Shown piece after piece: positions 25,174 to 35,386 of a stretch of 58,067 nucleotides of DNA. Under the pieces are notes generated by a model. It did no database searches. It saw only the letters and a program-made list of their open reading frames with translations, and was not told the DNA's origin. This stretch comes from Lentisphaeria bacterium (GTDB lineage Bacteria; Verrucomicrobiota; Lentisphaeria; Victivallales; UBA1829), in assembly GCA_017503375.1 (NCBI GenBank), contig JAFVTF010000065.1:1-58067 (forward strand), given 5' to 3'. Made by a program: the position numbers and the translations under genes. Numbering within the stretch: position 1 is the stretch's first letter; every line of letters begins with the position of its first letter.

Positions 25174-25201
25174 AATATACATCAATTAATGTAATCTTCA
25201 A
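25174..25201 (-). promoter_or_regulatory. metG promoter
   Basis: On the minus strand TTGAAG (25196-25201) and TATATT (25174-25179) with a 16-base spacer, about 40 bases before the metG start codon. Confidence 0.6.
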
Positions 25202-25261
25202 TCAGTTTTTATATGTTTTTTGCAGAAAAATGGAGAAAAATCACGATAAAAAAAATAAAAA

Positions 25262-26011
25262 TCAGCTGAGCTGGGCAAAAAATAAAGGATTTTCTTCCAG
25301 AATCGGCTTCAAAATTTGATAAGTCTCACGGCAATTCATAAGAATTGAAGCTGCATCGCCAATACGGACTTTTTTGATTGCTCCGTGTTTCAGCAGCAGA
25401 GGTTCAGCACGGAAATAATTTTCTGAATGAGCTCCGGTATGCCAATAAATCGTTCTGGGCGTCCGATTTCCGGCATCGTCAACAATGTAACGCAGCTCCG
25501 GTTTATCGGAAAGAACCGGAACACCGCTCCACTGTTCGACTGGATGTAAAAATGTCGCACTGGTCAACCCGACTCCGATCAGCAGAACTTTTGCATTGCG
25601 GTCCAGCAGTCTGCCCCAGGGAGATTCCCTGTCAAAGGCTGTCTCGAAACTGTCATGTCCGGCAACAAATTCCGCGGCTCCCCTGCCCCAGGCAGCGAGA
25701 GAATGAAATGGATGTGCCGAACGGTAAACATTTTCTTTCTGTCGGAACAGTTCCGGAAGAATCCCTGTCCAGCAGGGAGTATTTTTTATATTGAAATCAG
25801 GTGTTTGATTTGTTACAAATTTATCGCTTAACGTCGGAAAAACCAGCAGGCCGTCTTCTGTTATGACCTCCATCAAAGCTGTAAAAACGCCATCCGCACG
25901 ACCTTCAACGGCTCCAATGCTTTTCATGGAAGAATGGACCAGTAACGTATCTCCGGCTCTGATTCCTGCGGCAGTCAAATCCTTTTTAATATGTTCAACA
26001 GAGTAAATCAT
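25262..26011 (-). CDS. AAC(3)-family N-acetyltransferase
   Basis: 249 residues of the antibiotic_NAT family. L-L-V-H-S-S-M-K-S-I-G at about 23-33, the E-D-G-L-L-V-F-P-T-L strand and the conserved S-A-H-P-F-H-S motif (about 95-101) are visible, the latter providing the His that interacts with acetyl-CoA and substrate in AAC(3) enzymes. In cultured pathogens these acetylate the 3-amino group of aminoglycosides; in environmental anaerobes many such genes sit in sugar loci and their substrates are unknown. Here it overlaps the end-to-start junction of a GH36-like gene by four bases (26008-26011), so an aminosugar or glycoside acceptor is a fair guess. It shares about a third of its residues by eye with the homologue at 36657-37400. 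Confidence 0.85.
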   Translation of the reverse strand: MIYSVEHIKKDLTAAGIRAGDTLLVHSSMKSIGAVEGRADGVFTALMEVITEDGLLVFPTLSDKFVTNQTPDFNIKNTPCWTGILPELFRQKENVYRSAHPFHSLAAWGRGAAEFVAGHDSFETAFDRESPWGRLLDRNAKVLLIGVGLTSATFLHPVEQWSGVPVLSDKPELRYIVDDAGNRTPRTIYWHTGAHSENYFRAEPLLLKHGAIKKVRIGDAASILMNCRETYQILKPILEENPLFFAQLS

Positions 26012-28242
26012 TTTTCAAAATGGATGCTCCATTTTTCAGAATCCTGAGTAAATTTGATCGTCTTCTTTATGATAATAGACATATCTATCGCAGTTTTTGA
26101 AACCATCAGCCCCCTGTTTGCATTTTCCGGAATAAAGGAGTCATCTGCAATGATGAAAATATTTCCCTGCTCTCCGGCGGTACGTTTTGCTGTTCCGGAA
26201 AGAGTTCCTGTTTCCGGGTCCCATTGAATCTGTTCCAGTTCGGCATCGCCCTGCCGGACATGAATGTCTGTGGAAAGTATCCACGGATGACCTTTCACCT
26301 CTTCAAAACGGAATACGGCTGCAGAATTTGCCGGAATTTCTATTGTCTTTTGTCCGGCAAACACGCCGCAATAGGTTTCATTCCAGAAATCATACATTCT
26401 GTATTTTACGGAAGAATCAAGATTCAATGATTCATAATTCCAATCCAGTTTCCGATAAGAATCATTCAGGTTGAAGACTGCACAGACATACCAGGTTGCC
26501 CAGGGCTTTTCGATTTTCAAAACAAAGGTGCGGAGAAAATCCTCTTCTCCGTCAAACCGGCTGAACAAGTCCACCGGTTCCGGCATCCCGTGACAGCGCG
26601 GCAGAACTTTTTTGATGAGAGCGAGTCTGTCCGGAGACATCCGGTCCATATCATCTCCGAAAAATACCGGACTTGGTGAAATCCCGAACAAAGTTGCACT
26701 GATGATTGCTTCATTCAAAGGAATCGGCTTGTCTACCGTCATCATATTACAGTTGCACTGGAAAAATCTGTCATGAGCAAAAGCCCACATGGCAAGATTG
26801 TTGACAGCATTCCTGTTTGGTGAACCCATTGAACCGAAAGAGCCGTTGATCACATAGGTCGCCGGATAGGATGGATAAAATTTTTCCAGAGGCCGCCCTT
26901 CCCCGTAATCCAGACCGATTCTGCTTGTTTGAACAGCTCCGATCAGGGAAAGTGATGCTCCGGTTGCAGCAAGTAATTGAGTTTCCGGATGGCAATAATC
27001 CTTGATCTTCCGCATAAACTTTATGTATGCTTCCCGGTCATATCCGGTTTTCAGATCATCTTTTTCATAAAGTCCGGTTTCCAGAAAATCAACCATGTGA
27101 TACCGGATTCCCCAATCCTTGTAAGTGGAAAACACTTTTTTCAAATAATCAGCACTCTCATTTTTACCGGGATCAAGAGAATATTGTGCGGGGAATTTCC
27201 CATTGATCAATGAAGCTTCCCAGGACCATTCGCCCCGGGAAGAAAGCTTGTCATCTTCCTTGCGGATCAGAAAATCTTTTACCTTATCAAAATCTTCGGT
27301 ACCTTCACACATCTGGAAAAATCCGATCCAGAATCCGGGGGTGATTCCCTGCGATTCCACTTCTTTCAGAAAGTTGACCAGTCCATCCGGGAATTTCTTC
27401 TCATTCGGATAAAGCCAGTTACCCGGCAGAGTTTTTTTGATGTTATCCAAACTGATCCACAGATAATTCATTCCCAGTTTCTTTAACGGTTCCACCGCAG
27501 GACTTGCCAATTGCCGCCGGATTTGTGATGTGGAAATCTCCGCTTTCGGACTGACAAGAAGCCCCGTAATAAAACCGGCAACAATCTTCTCCGGCAGCTT
27601 GATTTGATAATGCTCCTTGACCATATCGCCCCAGGAACACAAAATATCGTATGGCTTTTTCTGATCCGGATTTCTGATAAAAAGCCAGTCGGTGGTTGTT
27701 TTTTCATTCCCGGCTGAATATCCGCTGTCCGGAATCCGGCAAATCAAAGATTTCAAACTTGAATCCAACGGATCAAACTCCATATCAAATTCAAATTTGT
27801 TTTTGTCAAAGGTATATTGGGCGGCAAAAAAACTTTCTTTTTCGGTCAGGTCATAGACAAGACTCATTGGAACTGTTTTGTGTTTGCCGTCATTGGAATT
27901 TGCTTTGTGAACGAATTGATCAAGAAGGGTATCACAAAAACCGAACACACACCGTTCCGGTTTCATTTTTGTTTTTTGTTCTTTCCAGCAGAGGAGTTTA
28001 ATTTCCCCTACCCGGACTTTTTGGTCATTAATTGAAGAAAAAGATAATTTTACAAGGGTTCCGCTTTTCAAAGTTCTTGTATTCAGTTCAAAAGCTAGAA
28101 CATTACCGAGAACTCCGGAACATCCGGTATCAGTTATCTGAAATTGTTCCGCTTCAAAAAGCTGATATTCTTTTTCATTTATGTTAATTACTGTACAGCA
28201 TCCGTTTTTTAATGCGGGAATCAGTTCTTTATACCCAAACAT
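26008..28242 (-). CDS. GH36-like (clan GH-D) glycoside hydrolase
   Basis: 744 residues from ATG 28242, which has GGAG eight bases upstream; an ATG at 28287 would add 15 residues without a box. The first ~230 residues are a beta-sandwich, then a TIM barrel: GMNYLWISLDN, PGFWIGFFQMCEG, W-G-I-R-Y-H-M-V-D-F-L-E (Asp as likely nucleophile) and S-R-I-G-L-D-Y-G-E-G (likely acid/base region), ending with a beta-domain. The order and spacing match alpha-galactosidase-type clan D enzymes. No signal peptide, so it probably acts on imported oligosaccharides. Divergently transcribed from the 28393-35354 gene run, with a shared 150-base control region. The specificity cannot be read. Confidence 0.75.
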   Translation of the reverse strand: MFGYKELIPALKNGCCTVININEKEYQLFEAEQFQITDTGCSGVLGNVLAFELNTRTLKSGTLVKLSFSSINDQKVRVGEIKLLCWKEQKTKMKPERCVFGFCDTLLDQFVHKANSNDGKHKTVPMSLVYDLTEKESFFAAQYTFDKNKFEFDMEFDPLDSSLKSLICRIPDSGYSAGNEKTTTDWLFIRNPDQKKPYDILCSWGDMVKEHYQIKLPEKIVAGFITGLLVSPKAEISTSQIRRQLASPAVEPLKKLGMNYLWISLDNIKKTLPGNWLYPNEKKFPDGLVNFLKEVESQGITPGFWIGFFQMCEGTEDFDKVKDFLIRKEDDKLSSRGEWSWEASLINGKFPAQYSLDPGKNESADYLKKVFSTYKDWGIRYHMVDFLETGLYEKDDLKTGYDREAYIKFMRKIKDYCHPETQLLAATGASLSLIGAVQTSRIGLDYGEGRPLEKFYPSYPATYVINGSFGSMGSPNRNAVNNLAMWAFAHDRFFQCNCNMMTVDKPIPLNEAIISATLFGISPSPVFFGDDMDRMSPDRLALIKKVLPRCHGMPEPVDLFSRFDGEEDFLRTFVLKIEKPWATWYVCAVFNLNDSYRKLDWNYESLNLDSSVKYRMYDFWNETYCGVFAGQKTIEIPANSAAVFRFEEVKGHPWILSTDIHVRQGDAELEQIQWDPETGTLSGTAKRTAGEQGNIFIIADDSFIPENANRGLMVSKTAIDMSIIIKKTIKFTQDSEKWSIHFEK

Positions 28243-28354
28243 ACTTCTTTCTCCAATCTTTTCTATACAGATGTAATTATAATTCAAAATATATTATTTT
28301 CAAATTATTTTCAAATTATTTTCAGAATTTTTCTTGAAATATAAAAAAACAGGA

Positions 28355-28370
28355 TGTATATGTATATACA
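28355..28370. promoter_or_regulatory. Candidate operator in the divergent glycosidase control region
   Basis: TGTATA-TGTA-TATACA is an inverted repeat with 6-base arms, 22 bases before the ATG at 28393. Similar TGTA...TACA symmetry is known for GntR-type AraR operators, and a GntR regulator is encoded downstream (31295). Just upstream, ATTATTTTCAA is directly repeated (28288-28320). Confidence 0.4.
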
Positions 28371-28392
28371 AACTTTCAACAGAGGAAAAAAT

Positions 28393-29361
28393 ATGGCTGA
28401 CTTGAAAAATACTCTTCACAAAGAAAAAGAACTTGGGATGAAAGCTGAAAAAATCGCTGCTGAAATCCGGAAATTGGAAAAACAGGGAAAAACAGTTCCG
28501 CAAAGCAAACGCGACAGTCTTCTCAAGGCTCATGAACAACTGATGAAATCCATTTCCGCAAGTTTCAAACTGATGGATAAAAAAGGACCCTCTCATTTTT
28601 CCAGAGAAAACACCTGGATTTGGGGCGGGCCAACACCTTTCTGGGGCGGTTCCGACAAACCGGATTGCGCTGTCGACGGTGCAGAATGGTTCGATCTTGA
28701 AAACATCGTTTACATGTATGGTCCGACGGACGAACAGGCGATTGCATTGCATAAATCTGCAAAGAAACTGATTTGTCAGCTCTCTTCGATCAACCGTTCT
28801 CCCGGAGTTGTTTGCGGTTCCGATGCGGAAACGGCAGAACTTTTGAGTGAACTTTCTTTGAAATATCCGAATATCAAAGGCGGGATGATCGATGATCTTG
28901 TCGGAAATTACGGCAGAAATCTTTCTCTGAAGGAAGTCAAAACAATTTATTCCAATTTGAAAAAGCATAATGAAAGTCTGAAACTTTACTCTGTGGTTTA
29001 TACACATGAACTGAATTCTCCGTTTCTGAGTTTGATTGAACCGTATGTAGATGCTGTAAACTTGTGGGTCGGCTTGAATTATCAGCTGCCGTCGCTTGAC
29101 CTTGATATAGAAAAATGCCGTGCGGCTTTCCCCGGAAAAGAGATCATGCTGGGAATCTTCATTTATGATTATTTTGCCTCTGCGAACCCGAACAGTTTTG
29201 AATTCCTTGATATTGAACTGAAGCGGGCAAGAAAATATCTGGAAGAGGGAAAAATTCATGATATTGTTCTCATGGGCGACCGGGAAGTAACAAAATGTCC
29301 GGCGGAATGTGAGTTTGTCCGTGACTTCTTTCAGAAAGAATTTCAATTCAAGAGAAAGTAA
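28393..29361 (+). CDS. Uncharacterised protein, probable TIM-barrel
   Basis: 322 residues from ATG 28393, chosen because GAGG lies at 28381-28384; a frame extension to 28354 overlaps the operator-like palindrome. The first ~50 residues form a charged helix (KEKELGMKAEKIAAEIRKLEKQGK). The remainder alternates hydrophobic strands and helices: I-W-G-G-P-T-P-F-W-G-G, N-I-V-Y-M-Y-G, P-G-V-V-C-G-S-D, I-K-G-G-M-I-D-D-L, LYSVVYTHEL, V-N-L-W-V-G, I-M-L-G-I-F-I-Y-D-Y and I-V-L-M-G-D. This beta/alpha periodicity with acidic residues at strand ends suggests a glycosidase- or aldolase-like barrel, but I do not recognise the family. No signal peptide. First gene of a tightly spaced operon; the next start follows its stop by two bases. 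Confidence 0.75.
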   Translation: MADLKNTLHKEKELGMKAEKIAAEIRKLEKQGKTVPQSKRDSLLKAHEQLMKSISASFKLMDKKGPSHFSRENTWIWGGPTPFWGGSDKPDCAVDGAEWFDLENIVYMYGPTDEQAIALHKSAKKLICQLSSINRSPGVVCGSDAETAELLSELSLKYPNIKGGMIDDLVGNYGRNLSLKEVKTIYSNLKKHNESLKLYSVVYTHELNSPFLSLIEPYVDAVNLWVGLNYQLPSLDLDIEKCRAAFPGKEIMLGIFIYDYFASANPNSFEFLDIELKRARKYLEEGKIHDIVLMGDREVTKCPAECEFVRDFFQKEFQFKRK

Positions 29362-29363
29362 GA

Positions 29364-31298
29364 ATGACTGAACCCTTTGAATATTCTTTCCGTGATGTCA
29401 AGGCCGTTTTTGACGGCAGGGAGCTTTTATTGTCCAACAGCAGAAGTTCCCGGTGCTGGCATCTTGAAAACGGCTGGTGCGATTCCGGTATGGTCGTCTG
29501 GAAAATTTCAGCCTGTTCCGGAGAAGCTGTCCTTCAGGATATCTCATGTGAGGTCATTCGCGGAGAATTTCTGCGGGTCAGCTCTGTATTCTATTATCCG
29601 GAATCGCATCTTTATCTGAAATAAAATGCAGAATGTTTTCCTGAAGTTTCCGGAATCCGGACACAGATTCTGCTGAAAGCGGAAACTGAAATTCCAGCTG
29701 TTGAAACCTCTCCGGAAAAAGATGCCCTGCCCCAGTTTGTGACAGGGTTCTGCGATCTGATCTCATTGCAGGAAGAAGAATATTCTTATACCGGGTTCGG
29801 TTACAATAATGATTCCCAGCACAGATACACGCTGGAAACTCCGATATTGATGGAAATTCACGGGACAGTTTCTCCGGAAACAGAAAATCATTCTGTTGCG
29901 AACTGCAATGGAATCATATTCACTGGAAAAGACGGTTCCGGATTCATTATGGTGAAAGAATCCCATAAATGTGCAAACAGTGGCGGAATTTCAACAGGGG
30001 AATTTCTTCTGAAAGGGAATTGTCTCTGCAATACCGGTTTGGGCTTTTCCGATGGGTCCCCTCATTGGCTTTCCGGAGCGGATTACCGTTCTGCGTGGGC
30101 AAGCTGGTATATTCCGTTTGACGGTGGAAAATCCGGTGCGATTCAAGCATTGAAAGAGTTTGACCGTGCCAGATATCCATTCCGGAAAGATCGTGATATG
30201 TTTATTGCCATGAATACTTGGGGTTCCCGGGGCGGCGGAATGTTATCCCGGATGGCAGCAACAGAAGAAAATGTTCTGGCTGAACTGGAAAGCTGTGCTG
30301 ATTTGGGAATCGATCTGTTGCAGATTGATGACGGCTGGCAATTTGATCCGGGAACAGCAGATTTTCAGAACTGTGCGTGGGAACCTTCGGCAAAAGGTTT
30401 TCCGGAAGGCTGGAAAAATGTCCGGAAAAAAGCTGCTGAACTGAATATGAAGCTTGGACTGTGGGCAGCACCGGATTTCGTTTCTGCAGAACAGCTGCTG
30501 AAAAATATCAATGACGGCGGATTCCGCAGAATTAAACTGGATTTTCTGAATCTTACCAAACGGAACCTGCTGGATGATTTGCTGGATTATGCCCGAAAAA
30601 TTACCGAGCATGCGGAAAATCCCATCGGAATCAATTGGGATATTACAGAAAATTGTCCACGTATGGGATTTTATTTCGGACGTGAATACGGAAACATTTT
30701 TCTGCAGAACTGTGAAAATTCTCCGCCGGGTTCAACTTGCAAGCGTTTTATTGCCTATGATCCTGAAGTCACCTTGAATCAAACATGGCTGCTCGCACGG
30801 TATTTCAACTTGAATCAGGTTCAGATTACGATTCAGAGAATTGCAGAATCCTGTCACGGAAAAGGATATCCGCAAGATTATGCCTGCGGAATTGCATTGA
30901 TGGGAAATCCGCTTTTCTTTGTGGAAACAAGACGTTTTTCGCTGGATGAACGGAATCTGATAAAAAAGGTTATATCGGTTTATAAAGAACATCGGGAAAA
31001 GATTCTTTCCGGCTTTGTTGAACCTGTCGGAAGTCAGCCCGATGGTTCCCGGTGGACAGGTTTTCAATGCAGATGTTCTGTATCGGAAGGATATTTGACA
31101 CTGTTCCGCGAAATAGATTCTGATGATGAATCCTGCCGGATCAGGCTGAATCTTCCTTTCGGAAAAAAGCTGATTCTGAAAAGTCTTTATCAAGGAACCG
31201 ATTCCATTTTGGAGCCGGACAGTGAAGGAACATTCTTATTCACGGGGCTTTCCCGCAGCAGCTGGGCATTTTATCAATATGAGGTTCAGGAATCATGA
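29364..31298 (+). pseudogene. GH36-like alpha-galactosidase-type gene split by an in-frame TAA
   Basis: A single frame of 644 codons interrupted only by TAA at 29622-29624 (codon 87). The upstream part begins MTEPFEYSFRDVKAV two bases after the previous gene; homologous-looking coding sequence (NAECFPEVSGIRTQILLKAE) continues straight after the stop. Downstream lie the clan D landmarks: N-T-W-G-S-R-G, L-L-Q-I-D-D-G-W-Q-F-D, K-L-G-L-W-A-A-P, F-R-R-I-K-L-D-F-L (likely nucleophile Asp) and G-I-N-W-D-I-T-E-N (likely acid/base Asp). The catalytic barrel is therefore intact and could still be made from the GTG at 29739 (519 residues), lacking most of the N-terminal beta-domain. Either a recent nonsense mutation, a sequencing error, or two separate polypeptides. 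It overlaps the GntR gene by four bases. Confidence 0.75.
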
Positions 31299-32350
31299 CA
31301 CATCACGAAAAGATCAGACAGGAACTGCTGGAACAGATTTCCGGGATGAGAACCGGAGAAAAAATTCCGAACGAATTGCATCTTGCGGAATTTTTCGGAG
31401 TCTCCCGGATGACTGTCAACAAAGTAATCACCGAACTTGCCAAAGAGGGGTTTCTGACACGGAAACGCGGTGCGGGTTCGTTTGTATCCCGGAAAAACTG
31501 TTCCCGGAAAGTTATCACGATCCTGCTGCCAAGTGCAAATAATATTCCATTTCATTTGCAATATATTATTTCCGGAGCAACAGAAGCCGCCCGGGAATTG
31601 GGCGTTGGAATTGAATTGATCGCGATTTCTCCGGACAACACAAAAGATCACATTGATTTTTCCGCAATAGAGCACCTTTCAGAATCCAGTTATGTACTGG
31701 TTGTGAGCAACTGGTTTTACAGGGTTTTCCCGTTTTTGAACGAGCGGAAATGCAAAGTTCTGCTGCTTGACCGTCAGCTTTTGCAGTTCGCTCCGGAAAA
31801 TGAAAATACAAAAAAATTTCAGATACTGGACTGTAATATTCAAGCTATGGTTCATAATGCGTTTCAACGGCTTTATGATGCCGGATGCCGGAAAATTGCC
31901 TTCCGCGGAATGAAACCGATTCTTCAATCCATCTCCTGTCATTATTATGAACTGGAATTGGAACAGCGGAATATGAAAGGGTTGCTGCTCGCTAACAATG
32001 GCGGAAATCTCCGGCTGACTGAAGCTGAATTGGATTCTCTGACACGTTTCAAACCGGATGGCTTGATTTTCGATGCCCAGCATTTCCGTTCAATGATGGG
32101 AAGTGATTTTGCGAATATCACAAATATTCCGGATGGACTTTCTTATGAAGTGATCCAGTTTAATCCGTATCACAATTTTCTGGACAGGAATCCGTCATCA
32201 GAAGAAATCGACGGTATGTCTGCCGGCAATATGGCAATCAGAATGTTACTGGATCCGGAAAGACCGAAATATAAAATGTTATCGCCGACTTACCACCCGG
32301 AATCTTCCGGTTGCTCTAACACAAATCAATTGTTTTTTGAAGTAATTTAA
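31295..32350 (+). CDS. GntR-family regulator with LacI-type effector domain
   Basis: 351 residues. The N-terminal ~65 residues are a GntR winged helix: H-E-K-I-R-Q-E-L-L-E-Q-I, then G-E-K-I-P-N-E-L-H-L-A-E-F-F-G-V-S-R-M-T-V-N-K and G-F-L-T-R-K-R-G-A-G-S-F-V. The remaining ~285 residues resemble a periplasmic-binding-protein fold (V-I-T-I-L-L-P-S-A, then GAGCRKIAF-like repeats), the AraR architecture. Such proteins usually repress sugar operons until a sugar binds. Encoded within the operon it presumably controls; the palindrome at 28355-28370 is a candidate target. Starts with ATG overlapping the previous stop (ATGA). Confidence 0.9.
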   Translation: MTHHEKIRQELLEQISGMRTGEKIPNELHLAEFFGVSRMTVNKVITELAKEGFLTRKRGAGSFVSRKNCSRKVITILLPSANNIPFHLQYIISGATEAARELGVGIELIAISPDNTKDHIDFSAIEHLSESSYVLVVSNWFYRVFPFLNERKCKVLLLDRQLLQFAPENENTKKFQILDCNIQAMVHNAFQRLYDAGCRKIAFRGMKPILQSISCHYYELELEQRNMKGLLLANNGGNLRLTEAELDSLTRFKPDGLIFDAQHFRSMMGSDFANITNIPDGLSYEVIQFNPYHNFLDRNPSSEEIDGMSAGNMAIRMLLDPERPKYKMLSPTYHPESSGCSNTNQLFFEVI

Positions 32351-32366
32351 CATAAGGAGTTAATGT

Positions 32367-35354
32367 ATGAAAGCTAAAATGTTGGTACTGTCACTTCTGA
32401 CAGCAGCTGTCTGTTCGGCAGATTATGTTCTGCCGGTTACGCCAAAGTGGAAAGCTTACGACATCGTTTATGAAACGGTTCCGGATGCCGTTCGTCTTCG
32501 TGTAAAAACAAACGGCGGAAAATTCTGGGGACACATTGCCCACAGTTTTCCGGGAGGAAAAGCTGATCAGTATTTGCAGGTTTCTGTCGGTCACATGGAA
32601 TCCGCAACAGCAACGCCCATGTGCGGCAATGCCAGTAAAAACGGCGGTGCATTCGGCAGACTTTATACAGGTTACAATACGTTCAAAATGCCCGCTCATG
32701 CACAACGCGGAAGTTTTGTTCTGACTCTTTCCTTGATGGGAATCCGGACGGCAGAAGTCGGTCCCTGGTGTGATTTCAAGGAGGTCCGTGCAACGAATGC
32801 TCCGCTGAATGCTCCTGTTGTGACACTGTTGAATGGCAATACAATCAAAATCGGCAGCAAGCTGAAAATCACACTGAAGCTGGAAAAAGATCTGGATATC
32901 ACTTCGGTTGTCCGTTTTTCCCTCAATCCGAAATTTCTGCCGTATCAGTTCAATCAGCAAACACAGATTCCTCTGAAGCGGATTGCTCCTGCAACCTATG
33001 AAGCAGAATTGACTGTTGATAAGAATGCGATCTCATACCAATCTGCAAAAATGAAGAAATATGAGATATATGCAATGGTAAAAATCAATCAGACCAACTG
33101 TTATTATAAAATCCCCTACCCCGTCGATATTACAACAGGGAAACTCCTGGATGAATCAGTCCTGGATGCCGCAACCAATCAGGTGCGTGATGACAGAAAA
33201 CTCTGGCTGGAACGTTCCAAAGGAATCAACCTGATCCTGAACCGGAAACTGCTCTACGCTCCGAAACCGGATTATGTCCATACCCGGAATGGAAATACCG
33301 ACCCGACAGACTTGACAAATGGAAGACTTTCCCCCAGGACCGATGACAGAGTCTGGTTTGAAAAAAGTTCTGTCGGTTGGTACAATACCGGAAATGATAT
33401 TTACATCCGCATGGATCTTGGAAAAGTTCAGCCGGTGGATAGACTTGTGATCCGTCTGCTGGGCGGAACGAATGGAAACTTCAAGTTCCCGAAGCAGTTC
33501 CAGGCATTTGTCTCAAAAGACGGTAAAATTTATCATCAGGCATTTTCCATGGAAAAGCTTGCACCGAATGAACAGGATCAGTGTGACTGGAAAAACTACT
33601 ATTATCTTCCCGAAGATGCCGAACATCCGAATACCCGCTGCTATCCCTTTGAAGTCGGGGTCAATGCTGATGCACGGTTTGTTATCCTTAATATCAAAGG
33701 TACGACAGGGGCAGTTTTTTCTGATGAAATGGTCTGTTTGAAAGCAGAGAAAAAATCTGCCGGATTCAACAATGCTTATCAGAATCCCGGCATCGAGATC
33801 CCCATGTCAGGTTTGATCATCCGTCCAAGGCTCCGGGAAGTCGTTCTTCTGAATGGCATCGCAGCAGCTCAGTGGTTGAGAGTCGTTGATATGCGGACAG
33901 CTGAGAACTTCCATAAGGATATTGATTATGTCCTGGAGGTCCCCCAAGGCGTGACCGTTTATAACACCAAAGGACAGCCCTATCCCGCAAGCACGAAGTA
34001 TGTTCTTCCTTTGAACAGGATCTCCAAGCCCGGGCAGCGGATCCATCATCCGTTTTTCTTCATCAAAGCCAATGGTAATGTGAATGGAAAAATCACGATC
34101 TATGCCCGTTCCGGCGGGGTCGATCAATTTAAAACAACACTTCCGCTCCGGACAGTCACAGTGCCTGAAGTCAAACCGTTCAAACGTTTACAGCTCAGTC
34201 TGGCATGGCTTTCCGATGCCGTGATCCCCATGTGGCCCGACTACTTCAATATCTGGCGGAAACTCGGATTCAATATCGTTACGATGTTCCCCCGTAACTG
34301 GTCCAACAAAGGTATGATCGCAAACCGGATCAAACTCATGGAACAGACCCGTGCTGCAGGTTATCCCATCATCATGAACGATTCCCCGTATCATGAAATG
34401 CACAAACACATGAAGAAACATCCGGAAATCTGCTGCGTGATCCCCGGTCAGAAAGTAATTACTCTTTGTCCGTCCTACCGCGGACCGCTTTTTGATCAGG
34501 AAATGGAACGCATCAAGAAGAATGTGATTCTGACTAAGCCGGATTATGTTTACTGGGATATCGAAACATGGACCAGTGCCCACAGTACGGCTCCGCATTG
34601 TACAAGATGTCAGGCAGGACTGAAAAAATCCGGAAAATCTCTCAACGATTATCTCCTGCAAATGGGGTCTGAAACAAATGCCGCCTTGAAAAAGGCAGTC
34701 GTTGACGGTGCAAAAGAAGCGGGTATTCCCGTTCCGAAAATCGGTTCTTATGCAAGAGAAGCTTTCAAGCAGTTCTATTATATTGAAAAATGGACAGATT
34801 CTTATCCTGCTTATATGGATATGGCTCAGCCAAGTCTCTATGTCGTCGGAAGAGCCGTCGATGTGCATAACAGAGTCCTCGGAAACTACAAACTGATGAA
34901 AAACAAGAAGACGATTCCCTATCTGACAGCCGGAACCTATGGAGAGTTTGAACCGTATAAAGTGGAACACATGGTTCTTGAATCTCTCATTAACGGCGCA
35001 GGTGGAATTACCTACTTTGATTTCAACAGCTTTGATACGCCTCTTGATTTCTATTATCATGCAAAGGCTATGGCGGCAATTCAGGATTATGAAGATCTGA
35101 TTCTCGACGGAATCCCGCAGGATATCACCGGCTCCAATAAGAAGTTCGTCTATTCCATTACTGTAAAAGGAAATGAGGCGATTCTTCTGGTCGGAAATTA
35201 TGACCGTGCAAAACCGGAAACAACCATTGAACTGCCTTTTGCTCCGTCTGTTATCAAAGATCTCAGAGAAAAGAAAACGATCAAATCCGCAGGAAAACGC
35301 TTGAATCTTTCTGTACCGCAGAGCGATATCAGGTTGATTTACCTCAAAAAGTAA
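32367..35354 (+). CDS. Large secreted multidomain protein, probable glycan-active
   Basis: 995 residues with a Sec signal peptide (MKAKMLVLSLLTAAVCSADY; probable cleavage near residue 18). The N-terminal ~250 residues look beta-rich. At about 310-430 a discoidin-like (F5/8 type C) region is suggested by I-Y-I-R-M-D-L-G-K-V-Q-P-V-D-R-L-V-I-R and the following FQAFVSKDGK strand. From about 610 a TIM-barrel-like domain begins (LQLSLAWLSDAVIPMW) with T-M-F-P-R-N-W and the acidic motif Y-V-Y-W-D-I-E-T-W, a good candidate for catalytic acids, and a nearby C-x-x-C (HCTRCQ). Ends in a small beta-domain. No CAZy family was recognised. Probably degrades or binds a host or dietary glycan outside the cytoplasm. 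Fourth gene of the operon, 16 bases after the GntR gene, with AAGGAG. Confidence 0.75.
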   Translation: MKAKMLVLSLLTAAVCSADYVLPVTPKWKAYDIVYETVPDAVRLRVKTNGGKFWGHIAHSFPGGKADQYLQVSVGHMESATATPMCGNASKNGGAFGRLYTGYNTFKMPAHAQRGSFVLTLSLMGIRTAEVGPWCDFKEVRATNAPLNAPVVTLLNGNTIKIGSKLKITLKLEKDLDITSVVRFSLNPKFLPYQFNQQTQIPLKRIAPATYEAELTVDKNAISYQSAKMKKYEIYAMVKINQTNCYYKIPYPVDITTGKLLDESVLDAATNQVRDDRKLWLERSKGINLILNRKLLYAPKPDYVHTRNGNTDPTDLTNGRLSPRTDDRVWFEKSSVGWYNTGNDIYIRMDLGKVQPVDRLVIRLLGGTNGNFKFPKQFQAFVSKDGKIYHQAFSMEKLAPNEQDQCDWKNYYYLPEDAEHPNTRCYPFEVGVNADARFVILNIKGTTGAVFSDEMVCLKAEKKSAGFNNAYQNPGIEIPMSGLIIRPRLREVVLLNGIAAAQWLRVVDMRTAENFHKDIDYVLEVPQGVTVYNTKGQPYPASTKYVLPLNRISKPGQRIHHPFFFIKANGNVNGKITIYARSGGVDQFKTTLPLRTVTVPEVKPFKRLQLSLAWLSDAVIPMWPDYFNIWRKLGFNIVTMFPRNWSNKGMIANRIKLMEQTRAAGYPIIMNDSPYHEMHKHMKKHPEICCVIPGQKVITLCPSYRGPLFDQEMERIKKNVILTKPDYVYWDIETWTSAHSTAPHCTRCQAGLKKSGKSLNDYLLQMGSETNAALKKAVVDGAKEAGIPVPKIGSYAREAFKQFYYIEKWTDSYPAYMDMAQPSLYVVGRAVDVHNRVLGNYKLMKNKKTIPYLTAGTYGEFEPYKVEHMVLESLINGAGGITYFDFNSFDTPLDFYYHAKAMAAIQDYEDLILDGIPQDITGSNKKFVYSITVKGNEAILLVGNYDRAKPETTIELPFAPSVIKDLREKKTIKSAGKRLNLSVPQSDIRLIYLKK

Positions 35355-35386
35355 TTTTTTCAATCAAAAAAAAACTGATCTTCGGT

